Numbered from the stretch's first letter, positions 24,529-32,888 are shown. The stretch is DNA of 32,968 nucleotides from Tetragenococcus sp. (GCA_030462125.1 JAKDZT010000008.1:1-32968), one strand, 5' to 3'. Numbers and translations: made by a program. The notes: generated by a model from the sequence alone, not told the origin.

Positions 24529-25011
24529 TTGGAACTAGGTGAAGTGATCCAAACGACTAAGCCAGTGTTTGTCGTTATTGGTAAAGAAGGTCAAGGGCCA
24601 GCAGAAGATGCCCCTACTTGGGTACCTGAATTGTGGAAAGCCGTTTATCAGGATTTGGACGAATTGAATGAACTTGTTGATAAAGAAACGGAAGAGGCAG
24701 ATTTATGGGGATTAATGTCAGATGATAAGCAGTGGCTGGCACCTTGGCAAGAACAAGGAAAATATTTAGCAGGAATTGAGCTGCCCGTCATTACTCCAGT
24801 GCCTGAAGGTTGGCAATACTGGGAAATTCCAGCAATGGAGTATTTAGTCGTTAAAACGGATGCGCCTAATCTTGATTCAATGACTCAGAAAATGTTTGAA
24901 GAAATTTTACCACGAGAAGGGCACAACCTAGTCGGAGCTGTTCAAGAACATTATCTACCTAATTTTACTTCGGGGGAAGTTGAGTTGTATTTTCCCGTTA
25001 AAATGATATAA
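24529..25011 (+). CDS. GyrI-like / effector-binding domain protein
   Basis: A 160-residue stand-alone domain of the GyrI-like (AraC effector-binding) fold. Features include VFVVIGKEGQGPAEDAPTWVPELWK, LWGLMSDD, GKYLAGIELPVITPVPEGWQYWEIPAMEYLVVK and a C-terminal LYFPVKMI ending, all usual for this family. Such proteins bind small hydrophobic or cationic molecules, sometimes as regulator partners or hydrolases. No DNA-binding domain is attached and the ligand is unknown. The start is TTG, with GAAGGAG 8 bp upstream; the nearby ATG 24521 is out of frame. Confidence 0.8.
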   Translation: MELGEVIQTTKPVFVVIGKEGQGPAEDAPTWVPELWKAVYQDLDELNELVDKETEEADLWGLMSDDKQWLAPWQEQGKYLAGIELPVITPVPEGWQYWEIPAMEYLVVKTDAPNLDSMTQKMFEEILPREGHNLVGAVQEHYLPNFTSGEVELYFPVKMI

Positions 25012-25033
25012 AAACTTAGTAAATTTAGCTGTT

Positions 25034-25070
25034 TAAGACAGAGTGTTACGAAAGCTCTGTCTTATTTTTG
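25034..25070 (+). terminator. Intrinsic terminator of the GyrI-like gene
   Basis: TAAGACAGAG and CTCTGTCTTA pair perfectly around an 11-nt loop, followed by TTTTTG. Confidence 0.85.
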
Positions 25071-25084
25071 ACCAACAGAATATT

Positions 25085-25138
25085 TCAAAAAAGCTGAACG
25101 ATTTAACATTTACCGTTAGTAAATGTTAAATCGTTCAG
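25085..25138 (-). terminator. Very long perfect terminator hairpin of the carboxypeptidase gene
   Basis: CTGAACGATTTAACATTTAC (25094-25113) is exactly complementary to 25119-25138, a 20-bp stem with the 5-nt loop CGTTA. Read on the minus strand it is followed by CTTTTTTG. Confidence 0.85.
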
Positions 25139-25151
25139 TTATCTGTTTTTG

Positions 25152-26441
25152 TTACTGAAAAATGCCTTTAATATTACGCCAAGCTGTGGTGAAAATATTC
25201 GCTTTTTCGGTACCAGAAGTTGTTACAATGGCGCTAGTGGAGCGCTCTTTACCATCTTCGTTATCCAAATAGCCTAAATCATCATCTTCGACTTGTGCTT
25301 GGACCGTGCCAACATTAGCACCAGATTCTACCGGAGCTTCTACCTCGTCATCTTCTAAAGACGTTTGATAAGAAACATCGTCTGTGTTTTTGTCAGTTGG
25401 CATCCAAAGGTCAATTTCATCTTGGACAGCTACTGGCAATGTTTGACTTTTTCCTTGAGGGACAGAGATTGAAGGCATTTCTGGAATTGGATCGTTATCT
25501 GTTAACACAGTTTCTTGTTTCCAATGATCAAATGTATAATCCATCAATTTATTGGTCTCATCAAACCGAGCGCCTTCATTTTCGATATCATCATGATCTG
25601 TTGCGTCTAAAATCACGGTGATGATCCGAGTACCATTTTGTTCAGTGGTACCGACAAAACAAGCTCCCGCTAATTCGGTCGTTCCAGTTTTCATTCCGTC
25701 TACGTCTGCTCTTTCTGAGGATAAACCAGGGAGCATTTTATTGAAATTTTCCATGTCAAAAGGTGTAGAAGTATCTGCGCCAAATTCTTTTTCTGGAATG
25801 CTTGTTACTTCTAGAATATCAGGAAAATCTTGTAACAAATTGCGAGTAACAATAGCTAAATCCTTAGCAGATAGTTCATTTTCATCTTCTTTTGTAGTTC
25901 CAGGATAAATGTTATCGCCTAAAAACTCATTCGATAAGCCTGTACTATTCACAATTTTAGCATCAATAATGCCCCAATCTTCGAGCTGTTCACGCATTTG
26001 GTCGACAAATTCTTCTTCAGAACCAGCCACTTTTTCTGCTAAAGCAATCGTTGCTGCATTCGCTGATTCAATGACAGCCGCTTCAAATAAGTCCTGTACT
26101 GTATAATGTTCGTTTTGGTCAAGAGGAACATTAGAAAGATCGAGATTTTCACTCAATTCTGCCACATCTTCTGAAATAGGAACTTCATCGTCCCAAGCAA
26201 GATCACCGTCTTGAATCTCTTTTTCAATTAGATATAGACTGATCAATTTGGTTGTTGAAGCAATTCCTCTGCTTTCATCACTATCTTGTTCATAGAAAAT
26301 CTTCCCTGTATCGTAGTCCACCGAAATAGCTGCCTCGGCTCTGATGTCAAGGTCTTCAGCTGCGACCTCAGTAGTAGAAAACAGCGAAGAAAGTAAAAAA
26401 ATAATCCCCATGACAAAGGGAATAAAACGTTTTTTATTCAT
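25152..26441 (-). CDS. dacA: D-alanyl-D-alanine carboxypeptidase (PBP5 family)
   Basis: A 429-residue class C penicillin-binding protein that removes the terminal D-alanine from peptidoglycan stem peptides outside the cell. A signal peptide ends about VAA-E (cut near residue 28). The three active-site motifs are S62-TTK65, SAN in VIESANAATIAL, and KTG in DGMKTGTTELAG. The C-terminal beta-rich PBP5_C domain follows, then an acidic linker (EDDEVEAPVESGANVG) and a short amphipathic end (TTAWRNIKGIFQ) that may associate with the membrane instead of a full helix. STTK in place of the commoner SMTK is within family variation. It has its own promoter and terminator. Confidence 0.92.
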   Translation of the reverse strand: MNKKRFIPFVMGIIFLLSSLFSTTEVAAEDLDIRAEAAISVDYDTGKIFYEQDSDESRGIASTTKLISLYLIEKEIQDGDLAWDDEVPISEDVAELSENLDLSNVPLDQNEHYTVQDLFEAAVIESANAATIALAEKVAGSEEEFVDQMREQLEDWGIIDAKIVNSTGLSNEFLGDNIYPGTTKEDENELSAKDLAIVTRNLLQDFPDILEVTSIPEKEFGADTSTPFDMENFNKMLPGLSSERADVDGMKTGTTELAGACFVGTTEQNGTRIITVILDATDHDDIENEGARFDETNKLMDYTFDHWKQETVLTDNDPIPEMPSISVPQGKSQTLPVAVQDEIDLWMPTDKNTDDVSYQTSLEDDEVEAPVESGANVGTVQAQVEDDDLGYLDNEDGKERSTSAIVTTSGTEKANIFTTAWRNIKGIFQ

Positions 26442-26472
26442 GTATGAGTCTCCTTTGATTTAATCAAGATGA

Positions 26473-26501
26473 ATTCTACCAAAAGTTCAGGCAAGATTCA
26501 A
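26473..26501 (-). promoter_or_regulatory. Sigma-A promoter of dacA
   Basis: On the minus strand TTGAAT, a 17-bp spacer and extended -10 TGGTAGAAT, 31 bp before the start codon. Confidence 0.65.
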
Positions 26502-26606
26502 TCTAAAATAAGCTCTAAGGAAATCTTTTATTTTGCTCATTATCAAATTTTTACTAAGCATAACGTAAATTAATCACGGTTTTTTAAGTAGAAATTAAGA
26601 AGATGT

Positions 26607-26615
26607 GGTAAAATT
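26607..26615 (+). promoter_or_regulatory. Extended -10 promoter of sfsA
   Basis: TGGTAAAAT lies 18 bp before the sfsA ATG, implying a leader of roughly 12 nt that begins close to the AGGTGA ribosome site. Confidence 0.45.
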
Positions 26616-26633
26616 TTTGTAGCAGGTGATAAA

Positions 26634-27365
26634 ATGGAGTATAAACACGTTCAACTGGCTTATTTTCTACAAAGGAAAAACCGTTTTGTAGCAAGTTGTC
26701 GCTTAGAAAAAACTGGCGAAATTGTCGATGTCCACGTCAAAAATACAGGACGAGGCAAAGAAGTACTTGTTTCCGAGGCTTTAGTTGCTTTAAATTTTTT
26801 ACCCAATACTAAAAGAAAGACAGCTTATGATCTAATTGCAGTAAAAAAGCAAGATCACTGGTATAATATAGATAGTAGTGCCCCTAATGAAGTGATATTT
26901 AAGTCCTTACTTGAGCAAAGTATTGTTTTGCCCGGGTTAAAAGGCAAGATTACCTTACTTAAAAGAGAAGTCGCTTATGGCCAGTCACGTATAGATTTTT
27001 ACTTTGAAACCGATCAAGCAGAAACTGGATTCGTTGAAGTAAAAGGAATGACGTTGGAAAATAAACGAATCGGTGCATTTCCTGATGCGCCAACAAAACG
27101 CGGTTTAAAACATGTCCGCGAATTAATTCAAGCTCAAAAAAGCGGCGCCCATAGTTATGTTGTTTTTGTGGCACAATTTGAGAATATTGACGTAGCAACA
27201 ATTCATGAAGCAATGCAACCGGAATTAAAAAGCACAGCTCGTACAGCCATGGGAAATGGCGTTCGTTTTCTTTGTTATGCTTGTCAGGTGAGTGCGAGAC
27301 AACTTGAAATTATAAAAGAAGTGCCCTTTGATTTAGACGCTTCTTTTAGCGATCCACTTAAATAA
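26634..27365 (+). CDS. sfsA: SfsA family protein (putative nuclease fold)
   Basis: A 243-residue protein of the sugar fermentation stimulation family. The N-terminus is an OB-like domain (FLQRKNRFVASCRLE, DVHVKNTGRGKEVL), and the C-terminal part has a PD-(D/E)xK nuclease-like core: RIDFYFE followed by GFVEVKGMTLE, then AFPDAPTKRGLKHVREL and YVVFVAQ. The family has been proposed to bind or cut DNA; its link to sugar use in E. coli is indirect and its role in Firmicutes is not known. The catalytic-looking Asp and Glu-x-Lys are present. It is followed closely by the oxidoreductase gene, probably in one transcript. Confidence 0.88.
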   Translation: MEYKHVQLAYFLQRKNRFVASCRLEKTGEIVDVHVKNTGRGKEVLVSEALVALNFLPNTKRKTAYDLIAVKKQDHWYNIDSSAPNEVIFKSLLEQSIVLPGLKGKITLLKREVAYGQSRIDFYFETDQAETGFVEVKGMTLENKRIGAFPDAPTKRGLKHVRELIQAQKSGAHSYVVFVAQFENIDVATIHEAMQPELKSTARTAMGNGVRFLCYACQVSARQLEIIKEVPFDLDASFSDPLK

Positions 27366-27387
27366 AGAAAAGAAAGAAGGAATGACA

Positions 27388-28395
27388 ATGATCCATTTAG
27401 GAATTATAGGAACCAACTGGATTACCCACCAATTTGTACAGGCTGCGCTTGCGACTGGAGAATACGAACTGTCAGCTGTTTATTCTCGTAAGCTTGCCAA
27501 AGCCCAAGAATTTGGCGAAAAATATGCAGGAACTCGGCAATATGTGGATGATTTAGCCGATTTTTTTGCCTTAGAAGAAATGGATACTGTCTATATTGCT
27601 TCTCCGAATAGTCTGCATTTTGTCCAAGCGCAACAAGCAATTGCGGCTGGTAAAAATGTGATTGTTGAAAAACCCGCATTTTCAACGCCTAAAGAAATGG
27701 CAACAATCATCAAACAAGCCAATGAAAATCAAGTCTTCTTTTTTGAAGCAGCTCGTAATATTCATGAAGAAAGCTTCAAAAAAATGAAAGAATTTTTACC
27801 TACGCTCAATCATATTATCGGCGCAAACTTCAGCTATATGAAATACTCCTCTCGTTATGATCAAGTCGTACAAGGAGAAGCTCCCAACATCTTTTCTCCT
27901 CATTTTTCAGGCGGATCTTTAGCGGATTTAGGTGTTTATCTCATTTATGCTGCCTTAGGTTGGTTTGGCGTGCCTAAAAAAGTTCATCACTTTGCGCAAA
28001 AAATCCAGACAGGCGTTGATGGGATGGGAATAATTATTCTTCGCTATGACAATTTTGATGTAGTCTTACAACACGGCAAAATTGGTGAAGCCCACTTGCC
28101 TTCAGAAATTTATTTTGACGATGGTACATTGTGGCTGGATGCGGTCAACTCGATCAATCAGGCAAGGTTGTATAAACGTACAGATGACCAAGTACCACTT
28201 GAAATCGAAGTTTCCGCTAAAGAAAACCCGATGATAGAAGAGGCAAGTGACTTTGCTAAAATTATCCAACACCCTACAGATGAAACTTGTGGACAAAGAT
28301 ATGAAGAATGGGTGGAACTAGCTCGTAATGTCAATTGGGTCATATATGAATTAAGAAAACAGGCGGGCGTCGTATTTGACGCCGACCAAGAATAG
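27388..28395 (+). CDS. Gfo/Idh/MocA-family NAD(P)-dependent oxidoreductase
   Basis: A 335-residue dehydrogenase. The N-terminal Rossmann fold begins HLGIIGTNWITHQFVQAAL; the usual GxGxxG is modified to GIIGTNW, which is common in this subgroup. The signature VEKPAFSTPKEM follows near residue 95. The C-terminal alpha/beta domain includes SGGSLADLGVYLIYAALGWFG, where the aspartate and nearby residues usually contact substrate. The substrate is presumably a sugar or polyol derivative and cannot be specified. ATG 27388 is preferred over 27382 because AGAAGG is 7 bp before it. It is between sfsA and the helicase gene with short gaps, so likely one operon. Confidence 0.87.
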   Translation: MIHLGIIGTNWITHQFVQAALATGEYELSAVYSRKLAKAQEFGEKYAGTRQYVDDLADFFALEEMDTVYIASPNSLHFVQAQQAIAAGKNVIVEKPAFSTPKEMATIIKQANENQVFFFEAARNIHEESFKKMKEFLPTLNHIIGANFSYMKYSSRYDQVVQGEAPNIFSPHFSGGSLADLGVYLIYAALGWFGVPKKVHHFAQKIQTGVDGMGIIILRYDNFDVVLQHGKIGEAHLPSEIYFDDGTLWLDAVNSINQARLYKRTDDQVPLEIEVSAKENPMIEEASDFAKIIQHPTDETCGQRYEEWVELARNVNWVIYELRKQAGVVFDADQE

Positions 28396-28404
28396 AGGAA
28401 AAAT

Positions 28405-29655
28405 ATGGAAAATCAATTCCTGCCAGAAATTTGGCAGCAAAGAGCAACATCAGCAGGCTTTGAGCAAGCAACTTTGATACAAGAAAGAGTTTTTTCTGAT
28501 CTATATCAAGGAAAAAGCCTTGTCGGCGTCGCCCCCACCGGGACCGGCAAGACATTAGCTTACCTGTGGCCAACACTTTTAAAAATTCAAGCAGGACATG
28601 GGAACCAATTACTCATTGTGACGCCTTCCCAAGAATTAGGCGTGCAAGTTGCTGATGTCGCACGAACCTGGGCAACAGATTTGGGGTTGCAAGTACAATC
28701 GCTCATTGGTGGAGCGAATAAGAAAAGACAAGTCGAAAAATTAAAAGCTAAACCTGAAGTACTTATTGGAACGCCCGGTCGTCTTGTAGAATTAATGAAA
28801 GATAAAAAGGTGAAGGCAGCGCATATACAAACGGTCATTTTAGATGAAGCCGATCAACTATTACAAAAAGAAGCGGTCGGCTTTATGCAATCGATCATTA
28901 AAAGTATTCCGAAAACCAGTCAGTATGCTTTCTTTTCTGCTACCGGAACAAAAGCTTTACCGATGATTAAGCAAGTATTTCAACAAGATCTACCGGTGAT
29001 CGATGTAACAAAAGAAGACGATAGCCATCAACAAGTTGCGCATTATTATTTGGTTTATCCTGCCAGAAGAACCGTAGATGCTTTGAGAAGGTTGGGTAAC
29101 GTGGCCGATTTTCAAGGGCTGGTCTTTTTTAACGAAGTACAAGATTTAGGTAGTGCGACAGAAAAGTTACAGTATCATCAGTTGCCGGTAGCTAGTTTAG
29201 CCTCGGACCAATCTAAGATGATGCGTAAACAAGCTTTGGTGAATTTTCGTCAGCAAAAACTGGTCGAATTATTGACGACAGACGTTGCTTCTCGTGGACT
29301 GGATATTGAAGATTTGTACTATGTGGTGAATGCAGAAGTGCCTAATTCTCAGGATAGTTACCTACATCGCGCGGGCCGTATTGGACGCATGGGAAAGGCA
29401 GGTGCTGTAATTACCATCGTGCAAGAAAGTACCTTGCCGGGACTAAAAAAAATCGCAAAAAGCTTAAATTTACCCCTACAAGAGGTTTATTTGCACGGGG
29501 GCAGCCTAACTACTGAAAAGCCTATAACGCAACCAGATCCGGAAAAATCCAAAGCAAAGAAAACAAGCAAAAATAAGCCGAAGAAGCCGAAAAAGGCAAA
29601 GAAAAAGCAAAAGAATAAAGGCGCTCCTAAAAATAAGACTTCTTCTAAAAGTTAA
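28405..29655 (+). CDS. DEAD-box ATP-dependent RNA helicase
   Basis: A 416-residue helicase with the full core: a Q-motif-like FEQATLIQERVF, motif I APTGTGKT, Ia PSQELGVQ, Ib GTPGRLVELM, II DEAD (LDEADQLL), III SAT, and C-terminal motifs V TTDVASRGLDI and VI HRAGRIGRMG. The last 45 or so residues are a lysine-rich tail (KSKAKKTSKNKPKKPKK), which may strengthen RNA binding, as in CshB/CshA-type cold-shock helicases. Probably used in RNA remodelling or ribosome assembly; the exact paralogue is uncertain (CshB-like is my best guess). It starts 9 bp after the oxidoreductase gene. Confidence 0.9.
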   Translation: MENQFLPEIWQQRATSAGFEQATLIQERVFSDLYQGKSLVGVAPTGTGKTLAYLWPTLLKIQAGHGNQLLIVTPSQELGVQVADVARTWATDLGLQVQSLIGGANKKRQVEKLKAKPEVLIGTPGRLVELMKDKKVKAAHIQTVILDEADQLLQKEAVGFMQSIIKSIPKTSQYAFFSATGTKALPMIKQVFQQDLPVIDVTKEDDSHQQVAHYYLVYPARRTVDALRRLGNVADFQGLVFFNEVQDLGSATEKLQYHQLPVASLASDQSKMMRKQALVNFRQQKLVELLTTDVASRGLDIEDLYYVVNAEVPNSQDSYLHRAGRIGRMGKAGAVITIVQESTLPGLKKIAKSLNLPLQEVYLHGGSLTTEKPITQPDPEKSKAKKTSKNKPKKPKKAKKKQKNKGAPKNKTSSKS

Positions 29656-29658
29656 AGT

Positions 29659-29672
29659 CGTAAACGGTGAAA
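29659..29672 (+). promoter_or_regulatory. Possible catabolite-responsive element (cre-like)
   Basis: CGTAAACGGTGAAA matches the consensus TGWAANCGNTNWCA at all but two positions. It sits 57 bp before the PTS IIA gene, where CcpA control would be expected. A -35/-10 pair is not clear here. Confidence 0.35.
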
Positions 29673-29728
29673 ATGACTTACAACAAGAGGAAAATTTGAT
29701 GAAATAAAAATAAGGAGGAAGTACTCGT

Positions 29729-30049
29729 ATGGATGAGCAAGAAAATATGGAAGCTGTGATGGGACTAATTATGTATGGTGGTAATGCTAAAAGCGATGCG
29801 ATGGAAGCTATAGCGGCAGCTAAAAAAGGCGATTTTGAAACAGCTGATCAAAAGCTAAAAGATGCCGATGCATCATTGAGTCAAGCCCATCAATCACAGA
29901 CCAATATGCTGACCGAAGAAGCTCAGGGCAACCATGTGGATGTCACTTTGCTTATGGTGCACTCACAGGATCATTTGATGACAGCCATTGCTTTTAAAGA
30001 TTTAGCTACCGAAATTATTGACTTGTATCGCCGTTTAGACGAAAAATAA
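29729..30049 (+). CDS. PTS lactose/cellobiose-family IIA component
   Basis: A 106-residue IIA protein that takes phosphate from HPr and passes it to IIB. It starts EAVMGLIMYGGNAKSDAMEAI, the family signature, and has the phosphorylated His78 and partner Asp81 in LLMVHSQDHLM. The helical bundle is of normal length. A strong AAGGAGG precedes ATG. It is 26 bp upstream of the IIC gene. No IIB gene lies next to it. By family, substrates would be cellobiose, chitobiose, lactose or similar beta-glycosides. Confidence 0.93.
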   Translation: MDEQENMEAVMGLIMYGGNAKSDAMEAIAAAKKGDFETADQKLKDADASLSQAHQSQTNMLTEEAQGNHVDVTLLMVHSQDHLMTAIAFKDLATEIIDLYRRLDEK

Positions 30050-30075
30050 AAAAGTTAGGTCTGTAGGAGGGAAAC

Positions 30076-31326
30076 ATGGATAAATTTGTAAACTTTATGG
30101 AAGAAAAATTTGTACCCATTGCTTCCAAAATCGGTTCCCAGCGTCATCTTGTGGCGATTCGTGACTCATTTATGGTGACGATGCCATTATTAATCCTTGG
30201 CGGTCTAGCAACTATGATCAATAATTTGCCTGTGCCTGGATTCCAAGAACTGATGAATTCAATTTTTGCTAATGAATCTTGGAAAGGCGTTGGTGACTCC
30301 GTTTGGGAAGGTACTTTTGCAGTTCTATCCGTAATGATTGCGTATTTAGTGGCTAGTAACTTAGCCAAAGATTATGACAAAGATCCAGTTTCTACTGGGA
30401 TCGTTTCTTTAGCTTCGTTTTTTACGATTGGCGGTGCTACAGGCATGGATACTACTGGTCTGTTTGTCGCAATCATCGTGGCAATTATTTCGACAGAAGT
30501 ATTTGTGCGTTTAATCGATAATGATAAACTCGTGATTAAAATGCCAGAAGGCGTACCACCAGCAGTAGCCAAGTCTTTTGCGGCATTGTTACCTGCTATG
30601 ATTGTCATCACACTATTTGGCTTTGTATCAGCGATTTTTGCTGCCTTTGGCGTGGAAGATATGATTCATTCATTTTACGAAATTGTTCAACAACCATTTA
30701 TGGGGATGGCTAGTTCGTATGGTTCGGCTTTGTTAATCGCTTTTATTACGCCATTCTTATGGTTCTTTGGTTTGCATGGTGCCAATATGATTGATCCATT
30801 TATGCAAACGATTAATGCGCCAGCGATTGAAGCCAACGTCAACGCGATTAGTAGCGGTGAAGTAGCTCCTTATATCGTGAATAAGCCTTTTGTTGATTGT
30901 TTTGTCAACTTAGGAGGGACAGGAGCAACTTTAGGACTCATTATTGCCATTTATTTGGTTGGAAGAAGAAATAAAGCTTATAAAGTAGTCAATAATTTAA
31001 GCGTCGCGCCTGGGATTTTTAATATTAATGAACCCATGATGTTTGGATTACCTATTGTATTAAATCCTATCATGTTTATTCCCTTTATTATTGTTCCTAT
31101 GGTTTTGGTTAGTGTCGCTTATTTTTCTACTGGTTTGGGGTTAGTTCCAGTGGCAACATTCATGCCGCCATGGGTAACGCCTCCGATTATTGGAGGATTT
31201 TTGGCGACTCAAAGTTTTGCCGGAGCTATCTTAGCGGCTGTTAACTTAGTATTAGCGGTTGTCATTTACGTCCCATTTGTTAAACTGGGAGTAGATCAAG
31301 AATTAAAAAAAGCCGCAGAACAATAA
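30076..31326 (+). CDS. PTS cellobiose-family IIC permease
   Basis: A 416-residue membrane permease of the lactose/cellobiose IIC family, moving the sugar while IIB phosphorylates it. N-terminal MDKFVNFMEEKFVPIASKIGSQ, LVAIRDSFMVTMPLLILGG, FFGLHGANMIDPFM and NINEPMMFGLPIVLNPIMFIPF are family motifs; the glutamate of NEP is expected to contact sugar. It has about ten hydrophobic segments. AGGAGGGAA lies before ATG. It is slightly shorter than many IICs (430-450), without sign of truncation. The ending is followed by a strong terminator, so the unit is IIA-IIC alone and must borrow a IIB. Confidence 0.93.
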   Translation: MDKFVNFMEEKFVPIASKIGSQRHLVAIRDSFMVTMPLLILGGLATMINNLPVPGFQELMNSIFANESWKGVGDSVWEGTFAVLSVMIAYLVASNLAKDYDKDPVSTGIVSLASFFTIGGATGMDTTGLFVAIIVAIISTEVFVRLIDNDKLVIKMPEGVPPAVAKSFAALLPAMIVITLFGFVSAIFAAFGVEDMIHSFYEIVQQPFMGMASSYGSALLIAFITPFLWFFGLHGANMIDPFMQTINAPAIEANVNAISSGEVAPYIVNKPFVDCFVNLGGTGATLGLIIAIYLVGRRNKAYKVVNNLSVAPGIFNINEPMMFGLPIVLNPIMFIPFIIVPMVLVSVAYFSTGLGLVPVATFMPPWVTPPIIGGFLATQSFAGAILAAVNLVLAVVIYVPFVKLGVDQELKKAAEQ

Positions 31327-31330
31327 TGTA

Positions 31331-31376
31331 ATAAACTAAGATAGGCGGATAAAATTGCCTATCTTAGTTTATTTTA
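31331..31376 (+). terminator. Intrinsic terminator of the PTS operon
   Basis: ATAAACTAAGATAGGC pairs perfectly over 16 bp with GCCTATCTTAGTTTAT around a 10-nt loop, followed by TTTT. Confidence 0.9.
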
Positions 31377-31400
31377 AAAAATAAATAACGAGGTGAGACA

Positions 31401-32570
31401 GTGACACTAAAAAAATTACAGAATGAAAATTTTTCCGAAAGCTATCAATTAGCACAGTATGCTTTTCGCTTTTCGGATAATCAGCAAAATCAGGAAGAGT
31501 TGCGTACTTTGTTCGAACATTCGACAGTTTATGGCGCTTTTTCGGAAGACCAATTAGCAAGCCAAATTACTGCAACGCCTTTGAAAGTACAACTGTTCAA
31601 TCAAGTATTTGATATGGCTGGTATTGGTTTTGTTTCTTCAGATCCCTCGTTTCGCGGGCAAGGAAATATTGATCAATTGATGCAACAAATGCTGTTTGAT
31701 TGCTACCAAAACGGAGTTACCCTTTCTTATCTAGATCCTTTTTCTTATCCTTTTTATCGAAAATATGGCTATGAATTAACATTTGAACGGATTTGCTATG
31801 ATGTAGAAAGCCCTAAGTGGCCAGATAGCCCTAAAGTAGACGGTTATGTCCGACGCATGACTTGGGAAAAAGCCAAAGATGCCATCAAACAGATCGATCA
31901 ACAGTCTAATAAACATAAGCATGGCGGTCTTTTACGAGAAGACTGGTGGTATGATTATAAATTTAAAGGCAAAAATAATTATTATTTTGCGATTTACTAT
32001 AATGAACAAGATCAAGCAGCAGGCTATTTGATTTATCAAATCGAAGATGGGAAATTTATCTGTATACGTTGGTTGAATCTCACAGGAGCGGCTTACAAAG
32101 GGTTGAATCGTTATATCGCTTCACATAAAGATTCGACAAAACGTATTGTTTATGAACAAGGATATGAAAAAAATGAAAGCTTCTTCTTACATGAAAAACC
32201 AATAGAACAAGCAACGGTTCGACCTGAAATGATGGCGCGAATTGTTGATGTAAAAGCGTTCTTGGAAAAATATCCTTTAAAAAACTTAAAAGAGTCTTTT
32301 GCTATTACTATTGAAAAGGACCAATATGCGCCTTGGAATGAAGGAACTTTTGAGCTCATTAAAGCTGAGCAACCGAGCATTCGCCAAGTGACTTCCACTC
32401 AACTGCCTGAATTAAAAATTAGTGTCCAACGTTTCGCACAACTATTTTTAGGATATTGTTCTATAGATACGTTGATTTTTTATGAGTTAGTGCAAGCTGG
32501 TCAAAATATTGTGGATACTATTAAGCAACTAACACCACAACAAGCTCCTATATTAGAAGATTATTTTTAA
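31401..32570 (+). CDS. GNAT N-acetyltransferase, Eis-like
   Basis: A 389-residue protein with the Eis-type layout: an N-terminal GNAT domain, a second GNAT-like domain and a C-terminal SCP2-like domain. The acetyl-CoA loop is SSDPSFRGQGNIDQLMQQML, and LDPFSYPFYRKYGYEL is the characteristic motif of this family (F-Y-R-K-x-G-Y). The C-terminal QRFAQLFLGYCSIDTL fits the SCP2 part. In mycobacteria Eis acetylates lysines and aminoglycosides; the substrate in lactic acid bacteria is not known and resistance should not be assumed. Start is GTG with GAGGTGA 4 bp upstream. Confidence 0.88.
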   Translation: MTLKKLQNENFSESYQLAQYAFRFSDNQQNQEELRTLFEHSTVYGAFSEDQLASQITATPLKVQLFNQVFDMAGIGFVSSDPSFRGQGNIDQLMQQMLFDCYQNGVTLSYLDPFSYPFYRKYGYELTFERICYDVESPKWPDSPKVDGYVRRMTWEKAKDAIKQIDQQSNKHKHGGLLREDWWYDYKFKGKNNYYFAIYYNEQDQAAGYLIYQIEDGKFICIRWLNLTGAAYKGLNRYIASHKDSTKRIVYEQGYEKNESFFLHEKPIEQATVRPEMMARIVDVKAFLEKYPLKNLKESFAITIEKDQYAPWNEGTFELIKAEQPSIRQVTSTQLPELKISVQRFAQLFLGYCSIDTLIFYELVQAGQNIVDTIKQLTPQQAPILEDYF

Positions 32571-32620
32571 TAAAAAAGCTGAAACCCTTGATCACACCAA
32601 AGGTTTCAGCCTTTTTTTCA
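32571..32620. terminator. Bidirectional terminator between the acetyltransferase gene and tRNA-Arg
   Basis: GCTGAAACC (32579-32587) pairs with GGTTTCAGC (32602-32610), with A and T runs on either side. The tRNA 3' end is only a few bases from the right flank. Confidence 0.85.
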
Positions 32621-32622
32621 AA

Positions 32623-32696
32623 CGTCCCTGAGAGGATTCGAACCTCCGACCTACTGCTTAGGAGGCAGTTGCTCTATCCTACTGAGCTACAGAGAC
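32623..32696 (-). tRNA. tRNA-Arg (anticodon CCU)
   Basis: Read on the minus strand: acceptor GTCTCTG pairs with CAGGGAC, D-arm GCTC-AGTAGGATA-GAGC, anticodon stem ACTGC/GCAGT around loop CTCCTAA (anticodon CCT, reading AGG), T-arm with GGTTCGAATCC. The gene is 74 nt with discriminator G, and CCA is not encoded. Confidence 0.96.
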
Positions 32697-32715
32697 AATA
32701 AAAAATCCACCTCTT

Positions 32716-32744
32716 ATTTTATCTCTTTGCTTATAAAAGAGCAA
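32716..32744 (-). promoter_or_regulatory. Candidate promoter of tRNA-Arg
   Basis: On the minus strand TTGCTC, a 17-bp spacer and TAAAAT, about 20 bp before the tRNA 5' end. Confidence 0.55.
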
Positions 32745-32755
32745 GCTAATTTCAT

Positions 32756-32888
32756 TTTGAATTTACTCAAAAAATCAAAAAGGACAAACCAATAAAAAGC
32801 AACGACATCGTTACTCTCTGTGGTAAACAGGAGAACGACAGAGTTTTCTTTCTTCTCCATTTAGCGCAAACTTTTGGGTAAATTCAAA
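32756..32888. repeat. Spaced 17-nt inverted repeat upstream of tRNA-Arg
   Basis: TTTGAATTTACTCAAAA (32756-32772) is the reverse complement of TTTTGGGTAAATTCAAA (32872-32888) except for one base. About 99 bp lie between. No gene is supported in it; a 49-codon minus-strand frame (ATG near 32857) has no family resemblance. The last 80 bp of the window contain no feature I can name. Confidence 0.55.

Noticed and set aside
25618-26106. Two adjacent plus-strand ORFs opposite dacA
   Set aside because: Long antisense frames caused by dacA codon use; no ribosome sites, and dacA motifs on the other strand are intact.
31401-32570. Aminoglycoside resistance gene
   Set aside because: Eis-like layout alone does not establish drug acetylation; this is a common chromosomal gene in lactic acid bacteria.
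32700-32862. 49-codon minus-strand ORF in the right-end intergenic region
   Set aside because: It overlaps the tRNA promoter, lacks a ribosome site and resembles no family I recognise.
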